This document shows positions 44,251 through 52,124 of a stretch of DNA of 64,000 nucleotides, in pieces. The notes below the pieces were generated by a model, which saw only the letters and a list, made by a program, of their open reading frames with translations, ran no database searches and was not told the DNA's origin. Each line of letters opens with the position of its first letter. Within the stretch, counting starts at the first letter, position 1. Origin of the DNA: Microbacterium sp. SCN 70-27 (GTDB lineage: Bacteria; Actinomycetota; Actinomycetes; Actinomycetales; Microbacteriaceae); assembly GCA_001724425.1 (NCBI GenBank), contig MEEK01000010.1:71058-135057 (forward strand). Direction: 5' to 3'. The translations under genes and the position numbers were made by a program.

Positions 44251-44263
44251 GAATTATTTACAT
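44249..44263. promoter_or_regulatory. Operator-like repeat, upstream site
   Basis: AAGAATTATTTACAT repeats the core of the downstream palindrome with one change, and its edge touches the -35 hexamer. The two sites are 50 bp apart on one face, about five helical turns. Confidence 0.7.
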
Positions 44264-44298
44264 GCGGGCGGGAAGCGAGGGGATCCCGCGACGAGAAA

Positions 44299-44334
44299 GG
44301 GCCAGGGGTGAACGTCGAGCGTTCACACCTGGCC
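44299..44334 (-). terminator. Terminator after tRNA-His
   Basis: GGGCCAGGGGTGAACG and CGTTCACACCTGGCCC pair over 16 positions with one mismatch around a 4-nt loop. On the minus strand CTTTCTC follows. It lies just 3' of tRNA-His. Confidence 0.85.
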
Positions 44335-44338
44335 CTGC

Positions 44339-44415
44339 TGGGGTGGCTAACGGGGCTTGAACCCGCGACCCCCGCGACCACAACGCGGTGCTCTACCAAC
44401 TGAGCTATAGCCACC
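44339..44415 (-). tRNA. tRNA-His (GTG anticodon)
   Basis: Cloverleaf with acceptor stem GTGGCTA/TAGCCAC, D arm GCTC/GAGC, anticodon stem CCGCG/CGCGG around TTGTGGT, and T arm GCGGG/CCCGT-type with TTCAAGC. The extra 5' G (G-1) opposite C73, which is diagnostic of tRNA-His, is present, and the 3' CCA is encoded. It is 35 nt downstream of orn on the same strand, a common actinobacterial pairing. Confidence 0.97.
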
Positions 44416-44449
44416 ATGCCGCCCGCTTCCGGGCAACCAGACGATTCTA

Positions 44450-45073
44450 TTACACGCCCGGCGCGAATGACGACACGGCGGAGGCCGCGGCTTCGCGCGC
44501 CTCGTCGCTCGTGGGGCCGGGCTCGGGCACGAACACCGCCTGGCGGTAGTAGGCGAGCTCGCGGATCGACTCGCGGATGTCGGCGAGGGCGCGGTGTCCG
44601 CCGTCCTTCGCCGGGGCGTTGAAGTACGCCCGCGGATACCACCGACGCGAGAGCTCCTTGATGCTCGAGACATCGACGTTGCGGTAGTGCAGCCAACGGT
44701 CGATGCGCGGCATGTACTTCGCGAGGAACATCCGATCGGTGCCGATCGTGTTGCCGGCGAGGGGCGCCTTGCCCTCGGAGACGAAGCGCTGGATGTACTC
44801 GAGGGCCTCGAACTCGGCCTCGGCGAGGCTCACACCGCCGGGGATCTCCTCCAGGAGCCCCGACCGCTCGTGCATCGCGGTGACGAAATCGTTCATGTGC
44901 TCGAGCGCGGAGGCATCCGGCTTGATCACGATCTGGAAGCCCGGATCGAGGACGTTGAGGTCGAAGTCCGTGACGACGATCGCGATCTCGACGAGTTCGT
45001 CGACGTCGAGATCGAGGCCCGTCATCTCGCAGTCGATCCAGACGAGGCGGTCGTTCTCCGCGGCATTCACCAT
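44450..45073 (-). CDS. orn: Oligoribonuclease
   Basis: DEDDh 3'-5' exonuclease that clears 2-4-nt RNAs and dinucleotides such as pGpG. The 207-residue protein shows the acidic set: Asp and Glu in VWIDCEMTGLD (about 12-22), Asp in NTIGTDRMFL and the final His-Asp in HRALADIRES (about 158-167). ATG 45073 has TAGGAT 6 nt upstream and no ribosome binding site. The tRNA-His gene follows, so both may share the terminator at 44299. Confidence 0.96.
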   Translation of the reverse strand: MVNAAENDRLVWIDCEMTGLDLDVDELVEIAIVVTDFDLNVLDPGFQIVIKPDASALEHMNDFVTAMHERSGLLEEIPGGVSLAEAEFEALEYIQRFVSEGKAPLAGNTIGTDRMFLAKYMPRIDRWLHYRNVDVSSIKELSRRWYPRAYFNAPAKDGGHRALADIRESIRELAYYRQAVFVPEPGPTSDEAREAAASAVSSFAPGV

Positions 45074-45079
45074 GTGTTC

Positions 45080-45085
45080 ATCCTA
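45080..45085 (-). promoter_or_regulatory. Probable leaderless -10 element of orn
   Basis: On the minus strand TAGGAT ends 6 nt before the ATG at 45073. Confidence 0.55.
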
Positions 45086-45134
45086 ACGATCGGCTCCGAC
45101 GCTCATCGAAGAGCGGCGGTACGCTGGATGCCAC

Positions 45135-45209
45135 GCCTCCGTAGCTCAGTGGAAGAGCATCGGCTTTCTAATCCGTTGGTCGTAGGTTCGAATCCTGCCG
45201 GGGGCACCA
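45135..45209 (+). tRNA. tRNA-Arg (TCT anticodon)
   Basis: Acceptor GCCTCCG pairs with CGGGGGC through one T-G wobble; D arm GCTC/GAGC, anticodon loop TTTCTAA with TCT in the centre, T arm GTAGG/CCTGC with TTCGAAT, and encoded CCA. The anticodon stem is weak: C-T at position 31:39 and T-T at 27:43. The D loop is one base short of the commoner form. It would read AGA and AGG codons, which are rare in this window. Confidence 0.88.
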
Positions 45210-45220
45210 GAGGAGGACCA

Positions 45221-48145
45221 GTGAAGGATTTCGCGGAGTTTCTCTTCGGCCTCGCGGTCACGAATCCGCGCGAGTACCGCCGCCTGCTCGGCATCCGGCG
45301 GAGGATCTACCGCCGCCTCGCGCCGCTCGACGCGCGGATCGCGCGCTCCGCAGAGCCCGTCCGCTTCGCCGACCTCGACCGCGCCGCGTTCGTCCCGCTG
45401 CGCCCGGGGACGGCGTGGGGCGGCGTCTTCGACTGCGCGTGGCTCGAGATCACGGGCGAGGTCCCGGCGGGCGCCGAGAACGCGGTCGTGCTCCTCGGCA
45501 TCCGCGGGGAGGGACTCGTGCACGACACGGACGGCACGCCGCTCGACGCCGTGACCACGGTGTTCCAGCAGGCCGACCTGCCGCACTCCGGCGGGAAGTA
45601 CCGCCCCGTGCGCGGAGTCGACCTGTCGACCGGGCGGATTCAGCTCTATGCCGATGTCACGCACAACGGCGTGCTCCTGTGCGAGGTGGGCAAGGCCGTG
45701 TACCACGGGGCGTGGCTCGCCGACCGTGATGACGACGCGTTCGCGCTCTACTACGACTACCTGACGCTCGTGGTGCTCGCGGATGCGACGGATGACGCGT
45801 CGCTCTCGTCGGTCCTGCGGCATGATCTCGGCGTGGCGTACTCACGCTTCCGTGCGGGCGATGTCGCCGGCGCGCGAGGCGTCCTTGCTCCGCACCTGGC
45901 CGCTCCCGCAGAGAGCGACTTCACCTACACCGCGATCGGGCACGGCCACCTCGACATGGCCTGGTTGTGGCCGCTGCGCGAGACGCACCGCAAGGCCGCA
46001 CGCACCTACATCCGTCAACTCCAGAACCTCGAAGATGACTCGGCGTTCCTCTACGGGACGAGCCAGCCGCAGCAGCTCCAGTGGATCAAGGCAGAGCACC
46101 CGGACCTGTTCGCGCGGCTGCAGCAGGCACACGCCGACGGGCGGCTCGAACTGCAGGGGGCCTTCTGGGTGGAGCCGGACACGAACCTTCCGAGCGGTGA
46201 GTCGCTCATCCGCCAGGCGCTGTTCGGGCGGCGGTTCTGGGAGGAGGAGTTCGGGGTCAGCCCCGACGACCTGCGCGTGTGCTGGCTGCCCGACACGTTC
46301 GGCTACTCCGGCAACCTGCCCCAGATCCTCCGCGGCACCGGCATGGACTTCTTCCAGACCATCAAGCTCGCCTGGAACAAGGTCACGACGTTCCCGCACC
46401 GCACGTTCCGGTGGCAGGGGATCGATGGATCCGAGGTGCTCGTCCACATGCCACCCGAGGGCGACTACAACAGTCGCGGTGCGGCGGACGGGCTCCTGAA
46501 AGGCGTCCGGCAGTACCCGGAGGCCGACCTCGGCACCGCTCTGCTGGTGTTCGGCTCGGGAGATGGTGGCGGTGGTCCCGGCGAGATCCATCTCGAACTG
46601 CAGCGGCGGGAGCGCTCGCTGCGCGGGCTGCCGCAGGTCGTGCCGGGGACGGCGGATGCCTTCTTCCGTGCCCTCGAGGGGCGCGACATCTCGCACACGC
46701 ATCGCGGTGAGCTCTACCTCGAAGCACATCAGGGCACCTACACGACGGCCGCCGCCACGAAGATGCACAACCGTCGGAGTGAGCGACTCCTGCACGACGC
46801 AGAGGCGCTGGGGGCGATCACGGGCACCGCGACCCGCGACGTGCTCGACCCGCTGTGGCGCGACGTGCTGCTGAACCAGTTCCACGACATCATCCCCGGC
46901 TCGTCCATCGAACGCGTGAATCGGGAGGCCGCCGAGACCTACGAGCGCGTCGAGGCCGCGCTCGAGACCGACATCGCCCGGCGGATCGCGCTGCTGCCGA
47001 TGGATGCCGGTGACTCCGCCGCGTTGAACCTGACCTCCTTCGATCGGCGCGAACATGTCCGCGCCGATGGTCGGTGGCAGTTGGCGGAGGTCGGACCGTA
47101 CGCGGCGGGCCGCCTTTCCGATCCGGTGATCGCCCCCGAACTCGTCGCAGGCGAGACGATGCTCGGCAACGGCATTCTCACACTCCATTTCGGCGAGGAC
47201 GGATCGATCATCCGGTGTCTCGACGCCGCCGGTGTGGATCACGCCGGCGGGGGACTGAATCGCCTCACGCTCCATGAAGACCCGTACGTGTTCCCCTTCA
47301 ACGCGTGGGACATCGACCCGGGCTACGTGGACAGACCCGTCGTGGTCCTCCGGCCCGTGCGGATCGAGCACACCCTCGACGGCCCCATGGCCGTGCGTCG
47401 CACCCGCTACCGTGCACCGGGCGTGGAGGTCGTGCAGACGGTGACGCTCGAGAGCGGGTCGGCCGTCGTGCGACTGCGGACACAGGTCGAATGGCGTCAG
47501 CAGCACCACATGCTGCGCGCGGAGTTCCGCCCGACGCATTTCGGTGACACCGTGCGTTCGGAGATCCAGTTCGGTCACATCGACCGCCCGACGACGGAAT
47601 CGACCGACGCGGAGAGGGCGCAGTTCGAGGTCTGCGCGCACAAGTGGATCGCCGTCGGCGACGACCGAGCCGGGTTCGCACTGCTCAACGACGCGAAGTA
47701 CGGGCACCGGGCGAAGAACGGACTGCTGAGCCTCAACCTCCTCCGGTCGCCCACCTTCCCCGATCCGACGGTCGACCGCGGAGCCCACGAGTTCACCTAC
47801 GCGTTCCTCCCGCTCGACGCCGGAGACGTGTCGGCGGCCGTGCGGGAGGGCTATCGACTCAACAATCCGCTTCGTATCGTGTCCGCCGCGCCGTTCGACA
47901 GCGTCGTGCGCTCCCGCGAGCCGGGTGTCGTCATCGAGACGCTCAAGCCTGCGGAGGACGGCGACGGCGTCATCTTGCGCCTCTACGAGTCGCTCGGCGT
48001 CGTGTGCGAGACGGCGCTCGTCACGACGCTCCCGCATCGGCTCGCGGTCGAGACCGACATGCTCGAGCGGGGCGGAGCGCCCGTCGATCTCACCCACCTC
48101 GCATTCCGCCCGTTCGAGGTGAAAACGGTCCGTCTGCGCGCCTGA
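45221..48145 (+). CDS. GH38 alpha-mannosidase
   Basis: Cytoplasmic-type glycoside hydrolase of family 38 that removes alpha-mannose from glycans. The 974-residue protein has no signal peptide. The metal site is seen in IGHGHLDMAWLWPLRET (His and Asp) and the nucleophile Asp in CWLPDTFGYSGNLP; QFHDIIPGSS supplies a further ligand. A beta-rich C-terminal half (about 520-974) completes the fold. GTG 45221 is preceded by GAGGAGG that starts at the first base after the tRNA-Arg CCA, so no promoter fits between them and the gene is probably read through from the tRNA. Confidence 0.95.
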   Translation: MKDFAEFLFGLAVTNPREYRRLLGIRRRIYRRLAPLDARIARSAEPVRFADLDRAAFVPLRPGTAWGGVFDCAWLEITGEVPAGAENAVVLLGIRGEGLVHDTDGTPLDAVTTVFQQADLPHSGGKYRPVRGVDLSTGRIQLYADVTHNGVLLCEVGKAVYHGAWLADRDDDAFALYYDYLTLVVLADATDDASLSSVLRHDLGVAYSRFRAGDVAGARGVLAPHLAAPAESDFTYTAIGHGHLDMAWLWPLRETHRKAARTYIRQLQNLEDDSAFLYGTSQPQQLQWIKAEHPDLFARLQQAHADGRLELQGAFWVEPDTNLPSGESLIRQALFGRRFWEEEFGVSPDDLRVCWLPDTFGYSGNLPQILRGTGMDFFQTIKLAWNKVTTFPHRTFRWQGIDGSEVLVHMPPEGDYNSRGAADGLLKGVRQYPEADLGTALLVFGSGDGGGGPGEIHLELQRRERSLRGLPQVVPGTADAFFRALEGRDISHTHRGELYLEAHQGTYTTAAATKMHNRRSERLLHDAEALGAITGTATRDVLDPLWRDVLLNQFHDIIPGSSIERVNREAAETYERVEAALETDIARRIALLPMDAGDSAALNLTSFDRREHVRADGRWQLAEVGPYAAGRLSDPVIAPELVAGETMLGNGILTLHFGEDGSIIRCLDAAGVDHAGGGLNRLTLHEDPYVFPFNAWDIDPGYVDRPVVVLRPVRIEHTLDGPMAVRRTRYRAPGVEVVQTVTLESGSAVVRLRTQVEWRQQHHMLRAEFRPTHFGDTVRSEIQFGHIDRPTTESTDAERAQFEVCAHKWIAVGDDRAGFALLNDAKYGHRAKNGLLSLNLLRSPTFPDPTVDRGAHEFTYAFLPLDAGDVSAAVREGYRLNNPLRIVSAAPFDSVVRSREPGVVIETLKPAEDGDGVILRLYESLGVVCETALVTTLPHRLAVETDMLERGGAPVDLTHLAFRPFEVKTVRLRA

Positions 48146-48210
48146 GCCCGTCGAAGGCTGGTGTCTCGAGGTTCGGAGGCGTAGCGTCGGCACAGACGAG
48201 AGGAGTCACC

Positions 48211-48420
48211 ATGAGCACCACTTCGTCCGCCCTCTGGGTCGCCTACGGCGCCGAGGGGAAAGTCGTCGGCACGATCCGCCACGTCGATGACGGATACATC
48301 GCCACGATCGCCGATGCCGACAGCAGCCTCGGCACCTATCCGACGATGGAGGTCGCCAAGAGCGCCCTCCACGGTCACCTTCCGCCCGGCTCGGATTGGC
48401 CGCGCTTCACGCAGCACTGA
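48211..48420 (+). CDS. Small conserved protein, function unknown
   Basis: A 69-residue protein with no signal peptide or membrane helix. WVAYGAEGKVVGTIRHVDDGYIATIADADS looks like a small beta-sheet domain, followed by TYPTMEVAKSALHGHLPPGSDWPRF. Related short proteins occur in Microbacteriaceae without a known role. AGAGGAG precedes the ATG at 48211, which supports translation. TAGCGT at about 48182 may be its -10. Its last 14 nt overlap the convergent YczE-like gene. Confidence 0.7.
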   Translation: MSTTSSALWVAYGAEGKVVGTIRHVDDGYIATIADADSSLGTYPTMEVAKSALHGHLPPGSDWPRFTQH

Positions 48421-49054
48421 CCTCGCCGCCGGTCGTCACCGGGGTCGCTTCGCCCGCACGGGCGGTGTTCGTCGTGCCGCGACGGCGGGAATCGAACAAC
48501 GGCAGGGTTCTGTGCACGAGCGGCCCGATTCCTGCGGCGAAGAGCACGGTGCCGAGTCCGACGGTTCCCCCGAGCAGCCACCCGGCCAGGAGCACGGCGG
48601 CTTCGACGCCGAGACGCGCCGCCCAGATCGGCCACCCGAAGCGGGAATTGAGCCCGGTCATGAGCCCGTCGCGTGGCCCCGCTCCGAACCGTGAGCCGAT
48701 GTAGAGGCCGGATGCCAGAGCGACGAGCACCATGCCGCCGACGAACGTGAGCAGCTGCCACACGAAGCCGTGCACGTCGGGCATGACCGCGAGCGTCGCC
48801 TGCATGCTCGTGCCGACCAGGAGGATGTTCGCGATCGTGCCGGGGCCGGGACGCTGACGGAGTGGAATCCACAGCAGCAGCACGAGGAAGCCGACGATGT
48901 TGGCGATCCACCCGATCCCGACGCCCGTCTGGATCGACAGGCCCTGCGCGAACACGGTCCAGGGGTCGAGCCCGATGCCGGCGCGCACCATGATCCCGCA
49001 GCCGGCACCGAAGAGCACCAGGCCGACGAGGAGTTGCGCGACGCGGAGGATCAT
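48407..49054 (-). CDS. YczE/YyaS/YitT-like membrane protein
   Basis: A 215-residue integral membrane protein with about five helices, similar to Bacillus YczE. GLVLFGAGCGIMVRAGIGLDPW near the N-terminus and SRFGAGPRDGLMTGL near residue 125 are typical. It is transcribed divergently from a MocR-type regulator, as yczE/yczR are in several bacteria, so the regulator probably controls it. The transported substrate is unknown. ATG 49054 has TAACGT 6 nt upstream. Confidence 0.88.
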   Translation of the reverse strand: MILRVAQLLVGLVLFGAGCGIMVRAGIGLDPWTVFAQGLSIQTGVGIGWIANIVGFLVLLLWIPLRQRPGPGTIANILLVGTSMQATLAVMPDVHGFVWQLLTFVGGMVLVALASGLYIGSRFGAGPRDGLMTGLNSRFGWPIWAARLGVEAAVLLAGWLLGGTVGLGTVLFAAGIGPLVHRTLPLFDSRRRGTTNTARAGEATPVTTGGEVSAA

Positions 49055-49060
49055 GAGGGC

Positions 49061-49066
49061 ACGTTA
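49061..49066 (-). promoter_or_regulatory. Probable leaderless -10 element of the YczE-like gene
   Basis: On the minus strand TAACGT ends 6 nt before the ATG at 49054. Confidence 0.5.
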
Positions 49067-49073
49067 TCGCAGG

Positions 49074-49098
49074 ATTGGACCGTGAACACCAGTCCAAT
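49074..49098. promoter_or_regulatory. Operator-like inverted repeat between YczE-like and MocR genes
   Basis: ATTGGAC (49074-49080) and GTCCAAT (49092-49098) form a perfect 7-bp inverted repeat with an 11-bp spacer. It sits over the -35 regions of both divergent promoters, the expected place for a MocR-type regulator. Confidence 0.8.
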
Positions 49099-49103
49099 TG
49101 CAC

Positions 49104-49109
49104 TATCGT
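49104..49109 (+). promoter_or_regulatory. Probable leaderless -10 element of the MocR gene
   Basis: TATCGT ends 6 nt before the ATG at 49116. This decides against the in-frame ATG at 49098, which lies inside the operator. Confidence 0.55.
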
Positions 49110-49115
49110 GGCCGC

Positions 49116-50534
49116 ATGGATTCACGGATCACGGCGCGACGGCTCGCGGCGTCCCTCGGCGGGTGGCGCGCGCGGGAACCCGCCTATGAAGCGCTGGCCG
49201 ACGGTATCCGCCTGTTGTGCCTGGACAACCGCATCGCCGCGCGCACGGCGCTGCCTGCCGAGCGCGAGCTGGCCGCAGAGCTCGGTCTCAGTCGCGCGAC
49301 CGTCGCGGCGGCCTACCGGAGCCTCCGCGACTCGGGGCACATCCTGAGCGTGCGTGGATCGGGGAGCATCACACTGCCGCAGGCGGGTCGCGAACCCGGA
49401 CGTGTCGCGGTGGGAGCCGACGAGATCGACCTGCAGCAGGCCAGTCCCGCGGCGTGGCCGGGCCTCGCGGCCGTCATGAGCGAGGTTGCGCAGGATGCGG
49501 CGACGATCGTCTCCCGCGCGGGCTACGACGTGCGCGGCTCTCTCGCGCTGCGGTCGGCGATCGCCGACTACTACGGGGCGCGGGGAGTGCCCACACGCCC
49601 TGACGAGGTGCTCGTGACGACGGGCGCCCAGTCGGCGATCCATCTCCTCGCTCAGACGCTGCTCCGGCGGGGGGATCGGGTGCTGATCGAGACGCCCACC
49701 TACCCGCACGCCGCGGAAGCGCTTCGCGGCGCCGGCGCGCGGCTCGTGGGCGTGCCGGTGAGCACTGCGGAGGGATGGGATCTCGACCGTGCGGCGCAGG
49801 GCTTCGCGCGGACCCGCCCGCGCCTGGCCTACCTGATGCCGACGTATCAGAATCCCACCGGTCGTTCCATGAGCGACATCGAACAGGCGGAGATCGCACG
49901 CACCGCGGACGAGGCGGGAACGACGCTCATCGTCGACGACACGACCGCGGATCTGGCGATCGACGAAGCATTGGTCCGCGGAGCCGCCCTCGCGTCGCAT
50001 CCGGTGGTCCGAGTCGGCTCTCTCGGCAAGACGGTGTGGGGAGGGCTCCGCATCGGCTGGATCCGTGGCGACGAAGAGCTCCTTGCCGATGTCGCTGCGG
50101 CTCGCCCGCCGCGCGATCTCGGGACGCCCGAGTTCGAGCAGGTCGTGGCGACCGGCGTCCTCGCCCGAATGCCCGAAGTGCTCGCGCAGCGTGCACAGCT
50201 GCTCCGCGAAGGGCGCGATGCCGTGGCATCCGCTCTTCGTGCACTTCTTCCGCAGTGGCGCGTTCCGCACGTCGGGGGAGGTGTTGCGCTGTGGGTGGAA
50301 CTCGATGCGCCGCTCAGTACCGGACTCGTGCTCGCCGCGCGCGAGCACGGCGTCTACCTCTCCGCCGGCTCGCGTTTCGCGGTGGACGGCACTCACGACC
50401 GCCATCTGCGGATCCCCTTCACGGCACCGGCGACCGATCTCGAACGCGCCGTGGCGACGTTGGCGGCTGTCTGGCCCGACGTGCGGGCCGGCGCGCGAGC
50501 GGCGGTGCTGGATCGCGGCGACATCCTCGTTTGA
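49116..50534 (+). CDS. MocR-type transcriptional regulator (GntR HTH + aminotransferase fold)
   Basis: A 472-residue fusion of an N-terminal winged helix (about 20-90; LPAERELAAELGLSRATVAAAY) and a type I aminotransferase domain (about 110-460). The PLP lysine is in RVGSLGKTVWGGLRIGW (about residue 306), and NPTGRSM and IDDT-like VDDTTADLAI are present. MocR proteins bind PLP or its derivatives and regulate a neighbouring gene; here that is the divergent YczE-like membrane protein. It ends 7 nt before a convergent small gene. Confidence 0.94.
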   Translation: MDSRITARRLAASLGGWRAREPAYEALADGIRLLCLDNRIAARTALPAERELAAELGLSRATVAAAYRSLRDSGHILSVRGSGSITLPQAGREPGRVAVGADEIDLQQASPAAWPGLAAVMSEVAQDAATIVSRAGYDVRGSLALRSAIADYYGARGVPTRPDEVLVTTGAQSAIHLLAQTLLRRGDRVLIETPTYPHAAEALRGAGARLVGVPVSTAEGWDLDRAAQGFARTRPRLAYLMPTYQNPTGRSMSDIEQAEIARTADEAGTTLIVDDTTADLAIDEALVRGAALASHPVVRVGSLGKTVWGGLRIGWIRGDEELLADVAAARPPRDLGTPEFEQVVATGVLARMPEVLAQRAQLLREGRDAVASALRALLPQWRVPHVGGGVALWVELDAPLSTGLVLAAREHGVYLSAGSRFAVDGTHDRHLRIPFTAPATDLERAVATLAAVWPDVRAGARAAVLDRGDILV

Positions 50535-50541
50535 CTCCGGA

Positions 50542-50787
50542 TCAGCGCAGATATCGCACACAATCGACGGCGTCGTCCACCGACCAGAACGAGCCGAGCT
50601 CTCGCATGCGGGCACGCGCGAGATCGAACTTCTCCGCGTGGTACCGGGTGGCGCCCGCCTCTCTGGATGCGCGGATGTGACCGATGACGCGACCGGCGCG
50701 ATCGAGCACGCGCCAGCGGCGGGGCGACACGCGATGGAGTCGCGTTCCTCGGACGGTCGTGCGGTCCAGATCTTCGATGATGGTCAT
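50542..50787 (-). CDS. Small basic protein, function unknown
   Basis: An 81-residue protein rich in Arg, without signal peptide or membrane helix. RVLDRAGRVIGHIRASREAGATRYHAEKFD suggests a small beta-hairpin domain. GAGGAGG precedes the ATG at 50787, which supports expression. It lies divergently to ssb. CGAAGATATGTACG at 50804-50817 partly resembles an actinobacterial SOS box (8 of 10 positions) but is weak. I do not recognise the family. Confidence 0.7.
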   Translation of the reverse strand: MTIIEDLDRTTVRGTRLHRVSPRRWRVLDRAGRVIGHIRASREAGATRYHAEKFDLARARMRELGSFWSVDDAVDCVRYLR

Positions 50788-50928
50788 GATGCCTCCTCGA
50801 CTTCGAAGATATGTACGACCTCCGACACTCGGGAGACCTGGCGTCATCGCGCCCTCCACAGGTCTCGAACGCGGCGGATGCATCCACAGATCCTCGGAAT
50901 GGGCCGAACTCGGCGGCTCGCGCGCGTC

Positions 50929-50991
50929 ATGCTGAGCGTGCTCCGGCGTCCGACCGGGCACACGGACGCCGGAGCGATCCACGCTCAGCAT
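50929..50991. repeat. Long perfect-stem inverted repeat in the ssb upstream region
   Basis: ATGCTGAGCGTG (50929-50940) pairs with CACGCTCAGCAT (50980-50991), and CTCCGGCGTCCG (50941-50952) pairs with CGGACGCCGGAG (50963-50974). That is 24 perfect pairs with a 10-nt loop and one 5-nt bulge. It lies between divergent genes, 30 nt before the ssb start, without a T-tract. Confidence 0.85.
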
Positions 50992-51021
50992 CGTGCCCCT
51001 CACTCGAAAGGACATGCGTTC

Positions 51022-51567
51022 ATGTCTGATCTCATCACCATCACGGGGAACCTCACCTCCGCCCCGGAGCGTCGCGAGGTGGGCGGCGGCGCCGTCATGG
51101 CCACCTTCGGGCTCGCGAGCACCGAGCGTCGCCTGGAGAACGGTTCCTGGGTCGATGGGCATACGAACTTCTACAACGTGTCCGTCTTCCGCCGGCTCGC
51201 CGAACACACGCTCCGCTCGCTCGAGAAGGGCCAGCGCGTGATCGTCGTCGGCAAGCTGCGGGTCCGCCGATGGGAGGTGAACGGGCGCACCGGAGTGAGC
51301 GTCGACCTCGAGGCCTCGAGTCTCGGACCCGATCTGATGTTCGGCGTCGCGACTTTCGAGAAGGACCTCGCGTCTTCGGCGTCCGCCACGAGCGCGACTC
51401 AGCACGGCACCGATGGCTGGGCCGCAGACGGCGCCGACATCCCGGGCGCGGCACAGACCGGTGCCGGGGGCCTCGATGACGATCAACGCGAGGCCGCGCC
51501 CGTCCCCGACCTCGTCGGCGCGGGAGCGTGGGGAGCGCCCGGCGCCGAAGAGCAGACACCCTTCTGA
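51022..51567 (+). CDS. ssb: Single-stranded DNA-binding protein (additional copy)
   Basis: A 181-residue SSB with an N-terminal OB fold (about 1-110; SDLITITGNLTSAPERREV, NFYNVSVFRRLAEHTLRSL, KGQRVIVVGKLRVRRWE) and a Gly/Ala/Asp-rich tail that ends in EEQTPF, matching the acidic-Pro-Phe tip that binds partner proteins. Housekeeping ssb in actinobacteria normally lies between rpsF and rpsR; this isolated gene is probably the second copy. AAAGGA lies about 9 nt before ATG 51022. The strong hairpin at 50929-50991 may shape its leader. Confidence 0.92.
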   Translation: MSDLITITGNLTSAPERREVGGGAVMATFGLASTERRLENGSWVDGHTNFYNVSVFRRLAEHTLRSLEKGQRVIVVGKLRVRRWEVNGRTGVSVDLEASSLGPDLMFGVATFEKDLASSASATSATQHGTDGWAADGADIPGAAQTGAGGLDDDQREAAPVPDLVGAGAWGAPGAEEQTPF

Positions 51568-51600
51568 GCGGCACGGGCAGGGCGCCCGGCAGAGCCACCG

Positions 51601-51606
51601 TAGACT
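51601..51606 (+). promoter_or_regulatory. Probable leaderless -10 element of the lipoprotein gene
   Basis: TAGACT ends 6 nt before the GTG at 51613. Confidence 0.55.
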
Positions 51607-51612
51607 CGTGGC

Positions 51613-52101
51613 GTGCATCGCGCCGAGTCAACTCTCACCCGCAGACGCGCCGGCATCCTCTGGGCGGTGCTCGCGATCGCCCTCGTCGGGTGCACGCCGC
51701 AGCCGGGCCCCGACCCGACCCCCTCGGCGTCCTCGGCCACCGAGTCACCGACGCCCGGCGTGACAGGCCCCGTCCTCGTTCCCGACGGGACGGCGGAGGA
51801 CAACCTGCCGCTGTTCGCCGCCGTGATGGAGCAGGTCGCCGCGACGGATGCCCGAGCGCAGGGCCGCGCGTACGTCGACGCCCTCGTGCAGGCGGGGTTC
51901 TCGAAGGCCGACATGGAGGTCACGAACGATCTCACGACGGTCGGAAACCCTGCCGACTCGATCCAGTTCTCGGTGCGCTGGGGCGGAGAGTGCCTCGTCG
52001 GTCAGGTGGGGCCGTCGACGCCCGCCCCGACGGCGCTTGTTCTGCCCCTCGTCCCGGGCGACACGTGCCTCATCGGCCAGACGCGACCCATCGACTGGTG
52101 A
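51613..52101 (+). CDS. Small lipoprotein (DUF6993-like)
   Basis: A 162-residue exported protein with a signal peptide ending in the lipobox ALVGC (Cys27), a Pro/Ser/Thr linker (about 28-50) and a compact C-terminal domain (about 58-162) with two Cys (Cys126 and Cys151) that could form a disulfide. It should be anchored to the outer face of the membrane by lipid. Homologues are common in Microbacteriaceae and uncharacterised. GTG start with a leaderless-type promoter. ettA follows after 38 nt. Confidence 0.85.
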   Translation: MHRAESTLTRRRAGILWAVLAIALVGCTPQPGPDPTPSASSATESPTPGVTGPVLVPDGTAEDNLPLFAAVMEQVAATDARAQGRAYVDALVQAGFSKADMEVTNDLTTVGNPADSIQFSVRWGGECLVGQVGPSTPAPTALVLPLVPGDTCLIGQTRPIDW

Positions 52102-52124
52102 GCACCGGGGCTGGTCGCCCCGCG

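Noticed and set aside
45135-45221. Genomic island integrated at tRNA-Arg
   Set aside because: No integrase, no second copy of the tRNA 3' end and no change in base composition was seen across the next 19 kb; the downstream genes are ordinary chromosomal ones.
50804-50817. SOS (LexA) box CGAAGATATGTACG upstream of the small gene at 50542-50787
   Set aside because: It matches only 8 of 10 defined positions of the actinobacterial CGAAC-N4-GTTCG site and the half-sites are not symmetric.
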